NCBI RefSeq assembly: GCF_031143425.1 | Contig: NC_090444.1 | Location: 1,311,191,324-1,311,255,323 of the forward strand | DNA length: 64,000 nt | Direction of reading: 5' to 3' | Source: Pleurodeles waltl | Lineage: Eukaryota; Chordata; Amphibia; Caudata; Salamandridae | Shown here: positions 12,281 to 23,226 of the stretch, one piece after another | Numbering within the stretch: position 1 is the first letter of the stretch | Layout of the letters: every line of letters starts with the position of its first letter | Translations under genes and position numbers: made by a program | The notes under the pieces: model-generated | Seen by the model: the letters and a program-made list of their open reading frames with translations, nothing else | Database searches by the model: none | What the model was told of the DNA's origin: nothing

Positions 12281-13730
12281 GAGTTACAGGGAACGGTGAA
12301 GGAGAAAGTGTGGGATTTGACAGGAAAGGAAGTGGGACTGATAAAAGGAGTGAAACCAGTTAAAGTTCAAGTGAAACCAAATGCGGTGTTTCCCCAGGTG
12401 CCACAATATCATAAGGCACAAGATGTCCTTATTCAGGTGTCACAAATAATCTCAGACTTTGTAAAACAAGGAGTCCTGAAGGAAGTATTGAGCAGCCCAT
12501 GTAATTCACCGATAATGGGTCTGAAAAAGCCTTGTGGGAAGGTTCGAATTGTGCACGATTTGAGAAAAATAAACAAGATTGTGGTGAAGTGTTGCCCCAT
12601 AGTGCCAAACCCAGCAATCATGTTTCAGGTTCCGTGTGATGCTGAATGGTTCACCGTTGTAGACTTGTCACAAGCTTTCTTTTCGGTGCCTCTTCATGAG
12701 GACAGCCAGTTTTTATTCAGTTTCAAATTCCTGGACAAGGTGTACAGTTGGTGCAGAATTCCTCAAGGGTTTTCTGAGTAACCGTCCATCTTCAATCAGA
12801 TATTGAAAAATGATTTAGAATCCTTAATACTGCCTTTCAGTTCGACTCTAGTGCAGTACATTGACGACTTGCTGATTGCGTCCAGGACGAAAGATGACTG
12901 TAGGTATGACACAATTGCCTTACTGAATCACTTAGGAAAGAACAGACATAAAGTGTCGCCAAAGAAGCTACAGTACTGTGAGAAAGAAGTGAAGTACTTA
13001 GGACACTTGATTGAGAGAGGGTCCAGGAGAATATCAAAGGAAAGGGTGACAGCTATTTTGCAGATGAATCCCCGACAACAAAGAGAGATGTCAGGATGTT
13101 TTTGGGAATGGTGGGCTACTGTCGCCAGTGGATACCCAACTTTTCAATTATCTCAAAGCCATTGATAAGCTGACAGGCAAAGAGACTAAGGATGAACCGT
13201 ATACCATAACCTTATCCAAGGAAGAGCTTGAGTCATTCGTGGAATTGAGAGAGTGCATGTGCCGGGCACCAGCTTTGGGTATGCCTGATTACACGAAACC
13301 TTTTCGACTGTTTTGTCATGAACGTGATGCTTGTTCTTTGTCTGTCTTAACACAGGTCCATGGAGGTGCAAACTGCCCTGTAGCATATTTTTCAGCTACC
13401 TTGGACCCCGTCGCAGCAGCCTTACTGGGTTGTTTGCGCGTAGTTGCAGCAGTTGGTCAAAGCCTCACACAGTGTGAAGGCATAGTGATGGGACATCCCT
13501 TGACAGTAATGGTTCCACATTCAGTTGAAATTCTGTTGACTCGAACTAAAACCCAGCACATGACAAATTCTCTACTTACCCGATATGAGACAATCATTTT
13601 GGGGTCGCCTAATGTCTCATTGAAGCGATGTACTGTATTGAACCCGGCAATTCTACTTCCTGTTGAGAGTACTGAGATTAATAATGAAGAGGAAATGGAG
13701 CATGATTGTCTTGAGGTAACAGAACTGTGA
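12281..13730 (+). pseudogene. pol: ERV reverse transcriptase, disrupted
   Basis: Motifs seen in order: 'GKVRIVHDLRKIN' (about 12537-12575), the first catalytic Asp in 'VVDLSQAFF' (about 12655-12681), 'PQGFSE' just before a TAA stop at 12779-12781, and the catalytic YIDD box at 12857-12868. The frame changes near 13065-13130. The following 13128-13730 frame carries the connection region ('MPDYTKPFRLF' and 'PVAYFSATLDP'), as in gammaretrovirus-like Pol. All catalytic motifs are present as DNA but are split by the stop and the frameshift. Confidence 0.9.
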
Positions 13731-14890
13731 ACCAAGCCCCGGCCTGACATTCAAGATATGCAGTTAAAAGAAAATGACTGCATTATGTTTGTTGATGGAT
13801 CCTGTTTGGAGACTCAGTCGAAATGCTGAGGGCTGGTTAAGCTGTGTGTACCATAGTTGGTATCATTGAAGCTTCTTGGCTCAAGAGAGTGTATTCCGAA
13901 CAAGTGGCAGAGCTAATTGCCGTTACTAAGGCATGCCACGCAGCTAAAAATCTGAGAGTCACTATCTATACTGACAGCAGATATGGATTTGGAATTGTAC
14001 ATGATTTTGGCCAATTGTGGTCACAGAGAGGTTTCATGACCTCTTCTGGCTCTCCTGTAAAAAATGGTGATCAAATTAAGGATTTGTTACATGCGATTCA
14101 GTTACCTCTTGAAATTGCCGTGGTGAAATGCAATGCTCATGTTAAGTCACACGACTTTGGGGGTCATTCTGACTTTGACGGGCGGCAGAGGCCGCCCGCC
14201 AAAGTACAGCCGTCAGAATACCACTGCGCGGTCAAAAGACCGCCGCGGTAATTCTGAGTTTCCCGTTGGGCTGGCGGGCGACCGCCAGAAGGCCGCCCGC
14301 CAGCCCAGCGGGAAACCCCCTTCCATGAGGATGCCGGCTCCGAATGGAGCCGGCGGAGTGGAAGGGGTGCGACGGGTGCAGTTGCACCCGTCGTGATTTT
14401 CAGTGTCTGCTTGGCAGACACTGAAAATCTTGGTGGGGCCCTGTTAGGGGGCCCCTGCAGTGCCCATGCCATTGGCATGGGCACTGCAGGGGCCCCCAGG
14501 GGCCCCACGACACCTGTTACCGCCAGCCAGGTTCTGGCGGTTAAAACCGCCAGAACCAAGCTGGCGGTAAGGGGGTCGGAATCCCCATGGCGGCGCTGCT
14601 TGCAGCGCCGCCATGGAGGATTCCCTTGGGCAGCGGGAAACCAGCGGTTTTCCGTTTCTGACCGCGGCTGTACCGCCGCGGTCAGAATGCCCCTGAAGCA
14701 CCGCCAGCCTGTTGGCGGTGCTTCCTCCGTCCCCGGCCCTGGCGGTCCATGACCGCCAGGGTCAGAATGACCCCCTTTATGTCTATAGGAAACAGCTATG
14801 CAGATCAAGTCGCAAGGTTTTGCTCATTGAACTGTATATCATTCAAGGATCAGTGGGAATTGTTACCGCGAACTGAAAATGACACATGTT
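13731..14890 (+). pseudogene. ERV RNase H, split by a MITE
   Basis: The first motif, 'FVDGS', is at about 13788-13802 and is soon followed by a stop near 13829. The 'YTDSRYGFG' motif is at about 13966-13992. The domain is then interrupted at 14159 by a 617-bp MITE with a TTT duplication. Its C-terminal part resumes at 14776 ('SIGNSYADQVARF'). Removing the MITE and one TTT restores the same reading frame, which shows that the insertion hit a coding RNase H domain. Confidence 0.85.
14159..14775. mobile_element. Harbinger-type MITE built from serial hairpins
   Basis: The termini are perfect 15-bp inverted repeats, GGGGGTCATTCTGAC and GTCAGAATGACCCCC, flanked by TTT (14156-14158 and 14776-14778). 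The termini match those of the Harbinger at 23227-33413 over the TCATTCTGAC core, and a 3-bp duplication suits PIF/Harbinger. The interior is a string of hairpins (loop positions omitted): 14179-14198, 14228-14243, 14258-14315, 14317-14367, 14371-14392, 14396-14428, 14447-14497, 14518-14570, 14585-14616, about 14636-14654, 14658-14685, 14695-14724 and 14737-14761. It is GC-rich, unlike the AT-rich ERV around it, and encodes nothing convincing. Long open frames on both strands here are a composition effect. Confidence 0.88.
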
Positions 14891-16701
14891 TGAATTTTTC
14901 ATTAAGGGTGGTTGATAAACTAAATGAGCTAAAAACACTACAGGGTCTTGCCAGCAGAGAGGAGAAACAGTCCTGGCAGAGAATGCAATGTGTACAAAGA
15001 GCTGACGACTTATGGGTCTCAGAGGAGGGGAAATTGGTTTTGCCAAACAGTCTTTTGTCACAATTTGCAAGGCTTTATCATGGACAGGCACATCTTGGGA
15101 GAGATGCAATGATCAGGTCATTCAAGATTGACTAGTTTAACCCGAAATTCAGACAAGCCGCAGAGGTTACTTGTCACAGGTGCATCATCTGTCAACAGAT
15201 GAATGCAGGAAAAGGGACTGTGGTAACTTTGAGCCACATAGGGAGAGCTGGCGGTCCATTTACCAAGATGCAAATGGATTTCATTGAGATGCCTGTTTGT
15301 GGAGGATTGAAGTACGTGTTGGTGATTGTGTGTGTTTTCAGTCACTGGATTGAAGCTTACCCCACACGTAGAAATGACAGTCTCACAGTTGCAAAGCTGT
15401 TACTCAGAGAACTAATACCCAGGTTCGGGTTTCCGGTCTCTTTAGAATCAGATAGGGGGAGACACTTCGACATTGAGGTGATTAAGCTCTTGTGTGCTGC
15501 ATTAGACATTGAACAGAAGCTGCATTGCAGCTACCGCTCTGAAGCATCAGGACTAGTAGAACAAATGAATGGTACCTTGAAGTCGAGAATGGCAAAGATG
15601 TACGCAGCTACCAATATGAAATGGCCAGATACATTGACCTTAGTGCTGATGTCGATGAGGAACACCCCTGGTAAGACGACAGGACTATCACCTCTTGAGA
15701 TCCTTATGAGTAGAGCTATGAGGCTGCCCGCAGTGCCTGCAAATGCTCTTGTGAATATCACGGATGATATGGTGTTGGACTACTGCAAAGGTTTGGCTGA
15801 TGTGGTTCGCTCTTTTTCTCACCAGGTGGAAGCCAACACATTGCCACCAATCAGTGATCCAGGTCACACCCTGCAAGCCGGTGACTGGGTGGTTGTCAAG
15901 AAGCATGTGAGAAAGTCGTGTTTGGAGCCGCGCTGGAAAGGGCTGTATCAAGTAATACTGACAACGACCACTGCTGTGAAATGTGCCGGCGTTCCAAATT
16001 GGATACATGCCTGTCACACAAAGAAGGCAACGTGTCCAACTGATGAGGAACTTGAAGTATCAGACTCAGCAAGTCCAGAGAAGGAAGTCTCAGGGCCTGA
16101 AAATAGCCAAGGGGGAACTGAGACTGTAGGAGAGCCCGCTGAGAACAGCCTAGTCCCTCAAACAGTAAACGAGTTCGACAGAGGTGACAGTGTGCCTATC
16201 TCAGTAGAGGCAGCAGGAGAACTAAATCAAGGAGAGGTTCTCCCAGAAGTAGACGGATACGGGCTAGAGCTTGATCCTGTCACAGATCCAGAAGAAGAAG
16301 AAGGGGAAATAGTAGAGAGAGGTCAAAGCACACCGGCATCCCCTGAGCCAGCTGCAGGTCCATCAAGAGAAAACACCATAGCACAAGAGGAGGGTGCTGT
16401 TCAGCGTCCTGAAAGGACAAGCAGGAAAAAGACGCATAAGGGAGATAACTGGCCAGAGAAACAGGCTGCGAAAGAAAGGGTCGTACCAGGTGAAACGATA
16501 ACAGAAGAAACTGATACATCCCGAATAGAGGATCTAAGTGAAGGAGAATTGCAAGGCGAACGCAGATGGAAAAGAAAAAGAACCGCAAATAGAAGGTACG
16601 CAGGTCCTGAATGGGCATATGCAACAACATCTGAATGGCAACAAGAATTCTCAGCATTCTGTTTTCATCAAGAAGTACCAGGCCAATACTACAGTACCTG
16701 A
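14891..16701 (+). pseudogene. pol: ERV integrase with long acidic C-terminal tail
   Basis: The zinc-binding region is split by a TAG at 15133-15135: 'YHGQAHLG' is upstream and the Cys pair 'CHRCIICQQ' downstream (about 15171-15200). The catalytic core is open from 15199: counting from there, Asp27, Asp85 and Glu121 form D,D(35)E. A GPY/F-like module follows, 'PRWKGLYQV', with Leu in place of the usual Pro. After it comes a charged tail of some 225 residues, rich in Glu, Ser and Pro, ending at the TGA 16699-16701. Gammaretroviral integrases normally end soon after the GPY/F module, so the tail is unusual. Confidence 0.9.
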
Positions 16702-17006
16702 AATCAATTAAAGAAAGAAACTTTGTTAAAACTAAAATTTGAAATTGAAAGCTGAAAAGCTGAGAAAGAGACTTATAAACTACCGGATGTGACACTGATA
16801 ACCTGAATTGACTTTGAAAACTCGATTATGACAACCTGCTAACCTGATTTGACAAAAGGGTCCTGGAGTGAGTGAAACGCTGTAAATGCATGCAGAGAGA
16901 GAGAGAGAGAGAGAGACTTTTGCATCAAGAAAAGAAGAAAAAAAAATAACAAGTTTTATATCATCCTCAAGTTGATTGTTGTTATGCTATCTGATTCTTT
17001 ACAGAC
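16702..17006 (+). other. pol-env spacer with env splice acceptor
   Basis: The spacer contains a (GA)n run at about 16893-16916. It ends with a pyrimidine-rich tract and a CAG: 'CTATCTGATTCTTTACAG' (16987-17004), two bases before the env ATG at 17007. This has the form of a splice acceptor for the subgenomic env mRNA. Confidence 0.65.
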
Positions 17007-18642
17007 ATGGCTTATAATTGAGGTGGTAACAAAAGGGGTAAGGTGTGTGGTTGGTTAAGTCTTATATTAGGTATTGTGTGTGCAATAATAATTGTAGGAG
17101 TGATTGTGGGAATGCCGTGGTTGGATAAGAAAGCAACTAACAATGCTTCAAAACGAGAGACTTCAACACTAACACCGTGGGAAAAGATTGAGCAGGATAC
17201 AAAACACTTGCATGAGGGAACTTACTCAAAAGGGGAACTCTCCACTAATGCCTTCTATCGCTTGCTGAATGAGTATGTTGAAACCATGGATGCGAAAAAC
17301 TGTTATGTGTGCACAAAGATTCCTTCATCAGTGCAAGAAGGGGTCACCTACCATAGCTTGCCATTAACTTATGGGATAAGTTGTAGTTTGCTACTAACAA
17401 GATTCTATAATCAAGAGGATGTGCATTATTTTTATTCAAATTTGGATGTGGTGTTTTCTTTTGTGCCAGTGATTGAATTTCTGAACAAGTTAGCTAAGGA
17501 GCATAGTATAAAATTAGTTAGAGGTTTCTTTGAACCGATGCTTACATTTGGGACAGCTTATGCACACCGCAATAATCTGACTTGCTTATTGACACCTGTA
17601 GAGGAAAGCTTTTTAGATCCCACTGATGATAGGCGCAAGGCATTAAAAGAACGACTAGAAAAGGGGCTGGAGAAACGCACATATGCAAATGATTATGCTT
17701 ATACTGCAATAAAGACGCAAGGCAAACTAGCTATAGATGCATTACATGTAGGAAGGCTTTGTATATATAGGACGAAATCTGAACATGACACTTTATTTGT
17801 GGGAACGAGTGAATGCAGGCATGTGTTTTTGTTTCAGAGTAAATGGACATTCATGTTAAATGGACAGGATCCAGCGATCCCTGGGATCTATTATATCTGT
17901 GGACTTAACGTTTATTACTGTCTCCCTAAGGGATGGTATGGGACATGTTATTTGGGAATAGTTTCCCAAAGATTTACCAGATTGATGACTTAAAGCAAAT
18001 ACCTAAAACGTCTGAATTACAACATGTTAGACAAAAACGAGAGACAGCGGCTGCTGTCGTTGGTGACATATTTGGAGCCATAATTCCTTCAATATGGGTT
18101 ATCTTAAACTCCATAAAGATTTGAAAGTTGTCTACTATTGTGGATAACATGCTGACAAATTTTACAGGGGCTATACTCCTGATGGATACTGAACTTGCCG
18201 CGTAAAGAGCTATGACTCTTCAAAATCGGCTTGCTTTAGACATTCTTTTAGCAAAGAGCGGCGGAGTCTGCAAGATGCTCAACGAGCGTCATTGTTGCTC
18301 ATATATGCCGGACAATAGTAAAAAGATTAGAGGAATGCCTACTAACCTAACTAAAGATAGTGCAGATTTGAAGGAACCTGGAGTGTGGGAGTAGGGAGCT
18401 GGTTTAGCAATATTTGGAATGGGGTTCTTGCAAAAATATTAGGGGGTCTATTAATTGTCCTGGCCTGCTTATTAGGTTTATGGGGAGCATGCAAAATTAA
18501 TGATAAAATTGAAAGAGATTGGACAAAGAGGAATAAAAAGAATGAAGAAAATGAAAGGGAGAAAATGTTTAATGAGATTTGGGAAAGTTCACACAAAGGA
18601 CAGGATGTTGAAATGCGCATTATGTGCAAGGTGAAAAATTAA
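17007..18642 (+). pseudogene. env: ERV envelope glycoprotein (SU and TM), disrupted
   Basis: The most likely start is the ATG at 17007, in frame with a hydrophobic signal segment ('LSLILGIVCAIIIVGVIVG', about 17055-17111) but interrupted by TGA at 17019-17021. The SU part runs to about 17960 and ends with the conserved 'YICGLNVYYCLPKGW' region. The frame then changes; the next frame carries a furin-like RQKR followed by a small-residue fusion-peptide segment and 'GDIFGAIIPS' (about 18026-18090). Stops lie at 18122 and 18203. Further on is a Cys cluster with seven residues between the first Cys and the CC pair (18271-18300), and after a second frame change near 18385 a membrane anchor (about 18436-18495) and basic tail. 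SU and TM are both recognisable but nonfunctional. Confidence 0.85.
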
Positions 18643-18685
18643 AGTGAAAGGTCAAAAGGAAAGGTTTGTGTGATGACGAACGTCA

Positions 18686-18698
18686 TCAGAGGAGGGAC
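18686..18698 (+). promoter_or_regulatory. Polypurine tract of the ERV
   Basis: AGAGGAGGGA directly before the 3' LTR start is purine-rich and sits where plus-strand priming is expected. Confidence 0.6.
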
Positions 18699-20319
18699 TG
18701 AGAGAGCGTAGCTTATATAATCTATATTAACATAAATGTTTATGAATTAGTGTGTGATAATGTCGCATAGAAAACTGTAATAGTAATTTTGCTTAAACGT
18801 GCACCTGAAATGTGACCACGGGGAGTGGCCGTCAATGTATACGTAGACTAATAATGGTGATTAAAATGTTTATGTATCAATATATTGAGTACGTTTATAC
18901 TAATTAGCAATAATTGTGTTATTGAATTTGTGCTGAAATCCTAATAGGCCTTAAGTTAGCATGAGTGGAAGCTTAGCTGTTTGGCTCTCATATTAAATGA
19001 ATTTTTCCTATCTTGCAGTGTGCTGAATCACAAAAGGACATGACCTTTGTTTTTTTCTTCAAACTAGAAGATAAATGTAACCATGATAGATCCGTTCCCA
19101 TGAATTTTTTACATTGCTTGTAGAATACTGTTAAAACAAAATGAAACAGTGTAGATTAATGTAATGTACAAGGTCATTCAAACCGGTGAAGACAATGGAG
19201 CTACTGACCAAAAAATGTGCAAAGAATTACAGAAAAATGAAATCATACCGGATGTGCCACCTCTGAAGACATTGGATAGGAGGACCAATCAGAGACTTGT
19301 AAATCAATATGGGGTGAAAGAGTAGGTGACCTAATGTATTTTCTGATAGGTTAAGGATAGTGGGGTATAACAAATGTCCAAGAGAATTTTGGGGGAATGT
19401 ACCACGAAAAAGGGATAAAAAGCCATGACACGGGGAGCCATTTAGAATTAGATAGGGAATGCTATTGATTTTATCCAGAAACTTTGTCACTCTGTTTGGT
19501 GACTTACTTGGTTTTACATAAACCATCCTTGTCCTTAGATTGCCCATTTACACTTTACCTCCTTATGAGGGAAGTGCCCTTTTTGCCCCGGAGCTGAGTT
19601 TTGACAGATGGCGATTTGACTGATGTCCCGAAGATAAAGACTGAACCTGTGTGCTGACCTAATCTTTGGAGGGTAATTATGACAATGCATTTGTAATTTG
19701 TCTGTTTGCTTTTCCTTCTAGGTACCAACTGCTTACTTTTGACAGAGACCATAGTTAGATGTTTTCCAAATTGGTGTTCTAAATCATTTTGCATGAAGCC
19801 CAACATGCTAATGCTAATCAGTGGTTAGGACAGGTGTTCACTAAATTGACGCAAATAGACAAACAACCGAATCTATGCTTTGTTGAACTGACGCATTATT
19901 AACACTCTGCGAAATTGATCTATGTTCACGCCGTGTTATGTTCTGATGTTTGTGATTCTCGCTTTAATGAAATCTTACCAAAGTTGCCATATTATGACTA
20001 TGCTATTATTTTTCTTGGTTTTGAGATTGACGTACCTGCTTTTAGATGTGTAAACAATAGGGAACAAAACTCATAAAATTCTACTAAACTGGTGTGGTTA
20101 TTCATGACTGAAAGGTCATGGTAGTGTTTTGAATTGATTAATGACTGTGACTAAAGTGAAATGTATTGTTGTGATAAATATTGATGACATCATAGATGTA
20201 TTGATTGACATATTGATTAGCTATCTCGTCCTAAGGTGTCTCTCAACTGGGTCAAAAGATTCATTGGCCTGAAACAAGTCCTGATGTGTAATAAATTATC
20301 AGAAAGGGACGCGTTAGCA
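18699..20319 (+). repeat. 3' LTR of the ERV
   Basis: It is 1,621 bp and matches 6132-7752 at about 96.5% by hand count. Both polyadenylation hexamers of the 5' LTR are altered here: AATAAA became AACAAA and the second AATAAA became CATAAA, around 20062-20077. Confidence 0.92.
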
Positions 20320-20323
20320 GTAC
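20320..20323. repeat. ERV target-site duplication, right (GTAC)
   Basis: Exact match to 6128-6131, directly following the LTR terminal CA. Confidence 0.85.
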
Positions 20324-22256
20324 AAAGAGTGCTTTGGGAAAGGGATACAGGGAGAAAGTGCTTATACATATAACAGTTAGCTTTGGCGTCTAGTACTCTA
20401 ATACTGAGAGGCCTCCAAAAACCCACTCATAAAAAAACAATGGTAATGACTATTTCCAGTGTGCATGGACAAAAGCTGGGAACGTGTAAAGTACTTATAA
20501 TTAAGTCAACCCCAGCTTAACTGGTAGTTCTCTCAGACGAGGCCATGCAATCCATATATAAGATGCTACAAAATTAGGTGCACTGATGTCGCTGGGCCTA
20601 ACACAAAGTGCTAGGGCAGCCTCCACCCAATTTGCCCCACTAAACTTAAAAAGGGGCTGGAGCCACTAACACCGAACCAAATCACATTTTTTGAAGAACT
20701 GGGAGAAGTGGACTTTATTATCTACCTCTCCACAGCTACAGTCACAGTACTCTTGCCTAGCCGCTAGCCTACGGGTATGGGCTACGTAGTTCCTTATTGG
20801 CAGTGTACACAGCCTATATTCTATATACAAAGAATGCTTCAGTTATCCAGTATAGACCGCTGATCTCAGATGACAAATGGTTACCCTCTTTGACCAACAA
20901 CAGATGTTATTAACTGAGGTATACAGGTTTTGTATGGCAAGTTTTCACTCTAATTAAACTGCAGGCCAAAAGGAGTGGAAGAATGAATTAGGACGAGGCT
21001 TTACGAGCCAGGAATAAAGAGAGATTATTTCCAGATCACAAACTAGCATGGCCAGTTCATCTAACAAAGATACATTAACAAAAATCATGCCCAAGGTAAG
21101 ATACACACATGGGATGGATCCAAGACCGTGAAATGTTGGAGGAGGTGTGGAATGGGTAGCTCACTTCTGCATTTCTTATGATATTCCCCAAACTCAAAAG
21201 GTACTGGTAGGAATTCTTAGAGGACATATATATATAATGTTTAATATCACACATATTAAGTTTCTGAAATATGTTTTCTTGGGTGCAGCTAAACGACTCT
21301 CATACCATTAAGATCCCTGAGAAGTCACCTAATTACTTTGCTGTTGTGTGCCGCCGCGCAGGTGCTTTTAGACTAATTAAGGAAAGACATAACCAGTTTT
21401 AGGACCTGGCTCCCAACTCTTGCAAATGATCAAAATGGAGAAGATATTGATGGCTATTTAAGGGAAGGGCGTGCAATTCGAAACAATGCACTTTTAGGGA
21501 TGGAATTTAGGGAGATTCCCTGTCCCAAGTTCCTTAGGGTGTTATGCATTATGGGGTCAGCTTGACCGATTGGGTATGAGCTTGGGAGGACCTTGAACCA
21601 GGCACAAAAGATAACTTTTGGGCCAAAACAGCTTATTTTCTATAAGAGTCTTTTTTAGAGATGGGCACTTTTAAAATTAAGCTGGGTGACCTGGCGGGTG
21701 TGTAAAGTCCAAGGGTGATTGCTGGGTGGTTTGTTTCCTTCTTTACTGTTAATGCCTACTTGAAAGCTTTGGGAAAAGGCACATACCAGAGCTTCTACAA
21801 GAAGAAGTGTAGTTTCAGTACTCAATATAGCTCTGCCTGCTACTGGTTGTAGGTGGGTGTATGTGTAAATATAAAAAAAAACAATAAACACAATTCATCC
21901 ATCCAATTTCACTTACAATAATACAAACTGTTGCAAGAAAACATTTGTAATATTAGCACATTATTTGTTGCTCAATAAATAAACATATTTCTCAAAAAGT
22001 TGGCGCACATAGCAGTGGTCTCATGGAAAAAAATGAATACTGAAAATGAAACAGGATGATGGTCAAATGCTCCAAATGCATGTAAAGGAATTCAAAATCT
22101 ATTAATGAATGATGTCACACAAAAATATACATAAGGAGTAACATATGTGAAATGGGTCCAGTTGACATTTATAAACCATTTTTATAAAGCTTTTTGCTAT
22201 GTGGTTCGTGGTGCCACCAGACTCACCCCTCAGTTGCAATATGGGACCATATTGCA
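20324..22256. other. Noncoding right flank of the ERV
   Basis: No gene recognised in 1.9 kb. Short frames lack domains. The sequence continues the locus that was interrupted by the ERV. Confidence 0.5.
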
Positions 22257-22280
22257 TATCTATCTATCTATGTATCTATT

Positions 22281-22368
<88 letters not shown>
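22257..22368 (+). repeat. (TATC)n microsatellite
   Basis: About 28 tetranucleotide units, with a few interruptions (TGTATC, TTTATC) in the first third and a pure run thereafter. The Tyr/Ile/Leu/Ser-repeat reading frames across it are artefacts. Confidence 0.95.
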
Positions 22369-23102
22369 CATTTATTACACAACATCGCCACTGTAGTAAT
22401 AGTTAGGTCACACTTCCCATATGAAGAACATTTTTGGCTTTGCTAATAACTTTGGCGATGTTTGCTGAATAATCACAACATTTTCCAACACCCCAAAAAA
22501 GTGCTACCCCCTCAGTTTACTGGAAAATTTCAGGGTAATCTGCAAACGGGACCAAGTAAAAGTGACATCCAAAAGTTCACTTCCGCATGCCTTTTTCATA
22601 GGGAAGATTTGACAATGACAGAGAAAAAACGGCTGAAAAAAATTATACCAAATTTTGCAGAAAGCTAGATATTTATTATGAGAGCATGCTTATGTGATTT
22701 GGTGTAATTTTGTCCTGCCATTTTAAAGGAATTAAGGTTCTGTTGCCACAGGACTCCAGCAGGAGTTCCGCTGGACCCCAAAGAACAATAAAGTGTGCTG
22801 ATTGGCTAGTTCGGTGGGATCAAGTGAAGTCATTTTTTAACATGTCGCGGCCTCCATTACAGGACATGCTGACTCAGTACCTGTGTACTGAATCTTAAAT
22901 AAATATGCAAGGAGGCAGGATTGGGGTACCCTCACCCCCATGCAGTTATGGTGGGGGTTCTAGAGGGACACTCCTAGTGGGGCATAAAAAAAATATTTTC
23001 CAAGTCAATTCAACAGTACTCTCATGGCACCACACGGGGGCTGCCCTAGCTCCTGCAGGAGTACCGCAGGACAGGCCAATGGAGAAAAAGTTTAAAATAC
23101 AA
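22369..23102. other. Noncoding, nothing recognised
   Basis: There are short frames on the plus strand at 22462-22668 and 22905-23117 without domains. The words 'CTCCAGCAGGAGTTCCGCTGGAC' and 'CTCCTGCAGGAGTACCGCAGGAC' recur at about 22753 and 23051, hinting at a diverged internal duplication. Confidence 0.4.
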
Positions 23103-23226
23103 AGGGCCATAAGGTAGTCAAGGCACTACTAAGCACACCATACGCTTTGCACAGAAGGCCTCATGTATAGCCCACTTACTTGACACATGAAAGCCCCATT
23201 AATTGGACTAGAACCTGCGACACATA
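23103..23226 (+). repeat. Left remnant of the ~145-bp satellite
   Basis: The segment carries the monomer words 'AAGCCCCATTAATTGGACTAGAACCTGCGACACATA', broken here across the Harbinger insertion; the monomers after 33414 read 'CCCATTAAGTGGGCTAGAACC'. The last three bases, ATA (23224-23226), are the target duplication of Harbinger 1. Confidence 0.7.

Larger units (their letters stand above)
6132..20319 (+). mobile_element. Full-length endogenous retrovirus (gamma/epsilon-like), decayed
   Basis: Two long direct repeats of identical length (6132-7752 and 18699-20319) start with TG, end with CA and are flanked by the 4-bp duplication GTAC (6128-6131 and 20320-20323). Between them, in order, lie a PBS, a leader of about 1 kb, gag with a PPPY motif and one zinc knuckle, protease, reverse transcriptase, RNase H, integrase with an intact D,D(35)E triad, env with a furin-like site, and a purine tract. 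A 4-bp duplication and the Env 'CYLG...' and 'GDIFG' motifs fit the class I (gamma/epsilon) lineage. Total length is 14,188 bp, or about 13.6 kb without the MITE insert, which is long for this class. Many stops and frameshifts show that it is not replication-competent. Confidence 0.93.

Noticed and set aside
14133..14808. Overlapping frames of about 85-214 codons inside the MITE
   Set aside because: They follow from palindromic GC-rich hairpins that leave both strands open.
16280..16795. 171-codon minus-strand hydrophobic frame
   Set aside because: It is the antisense of the acidic integrase tail; Glu codons read backwards give Leu/Phe/Ser.
22147..22446. Tyr/Leu/Ile/Ser-repeat protein
   Set aside because: Translation of the (TATC)n microsatellite.
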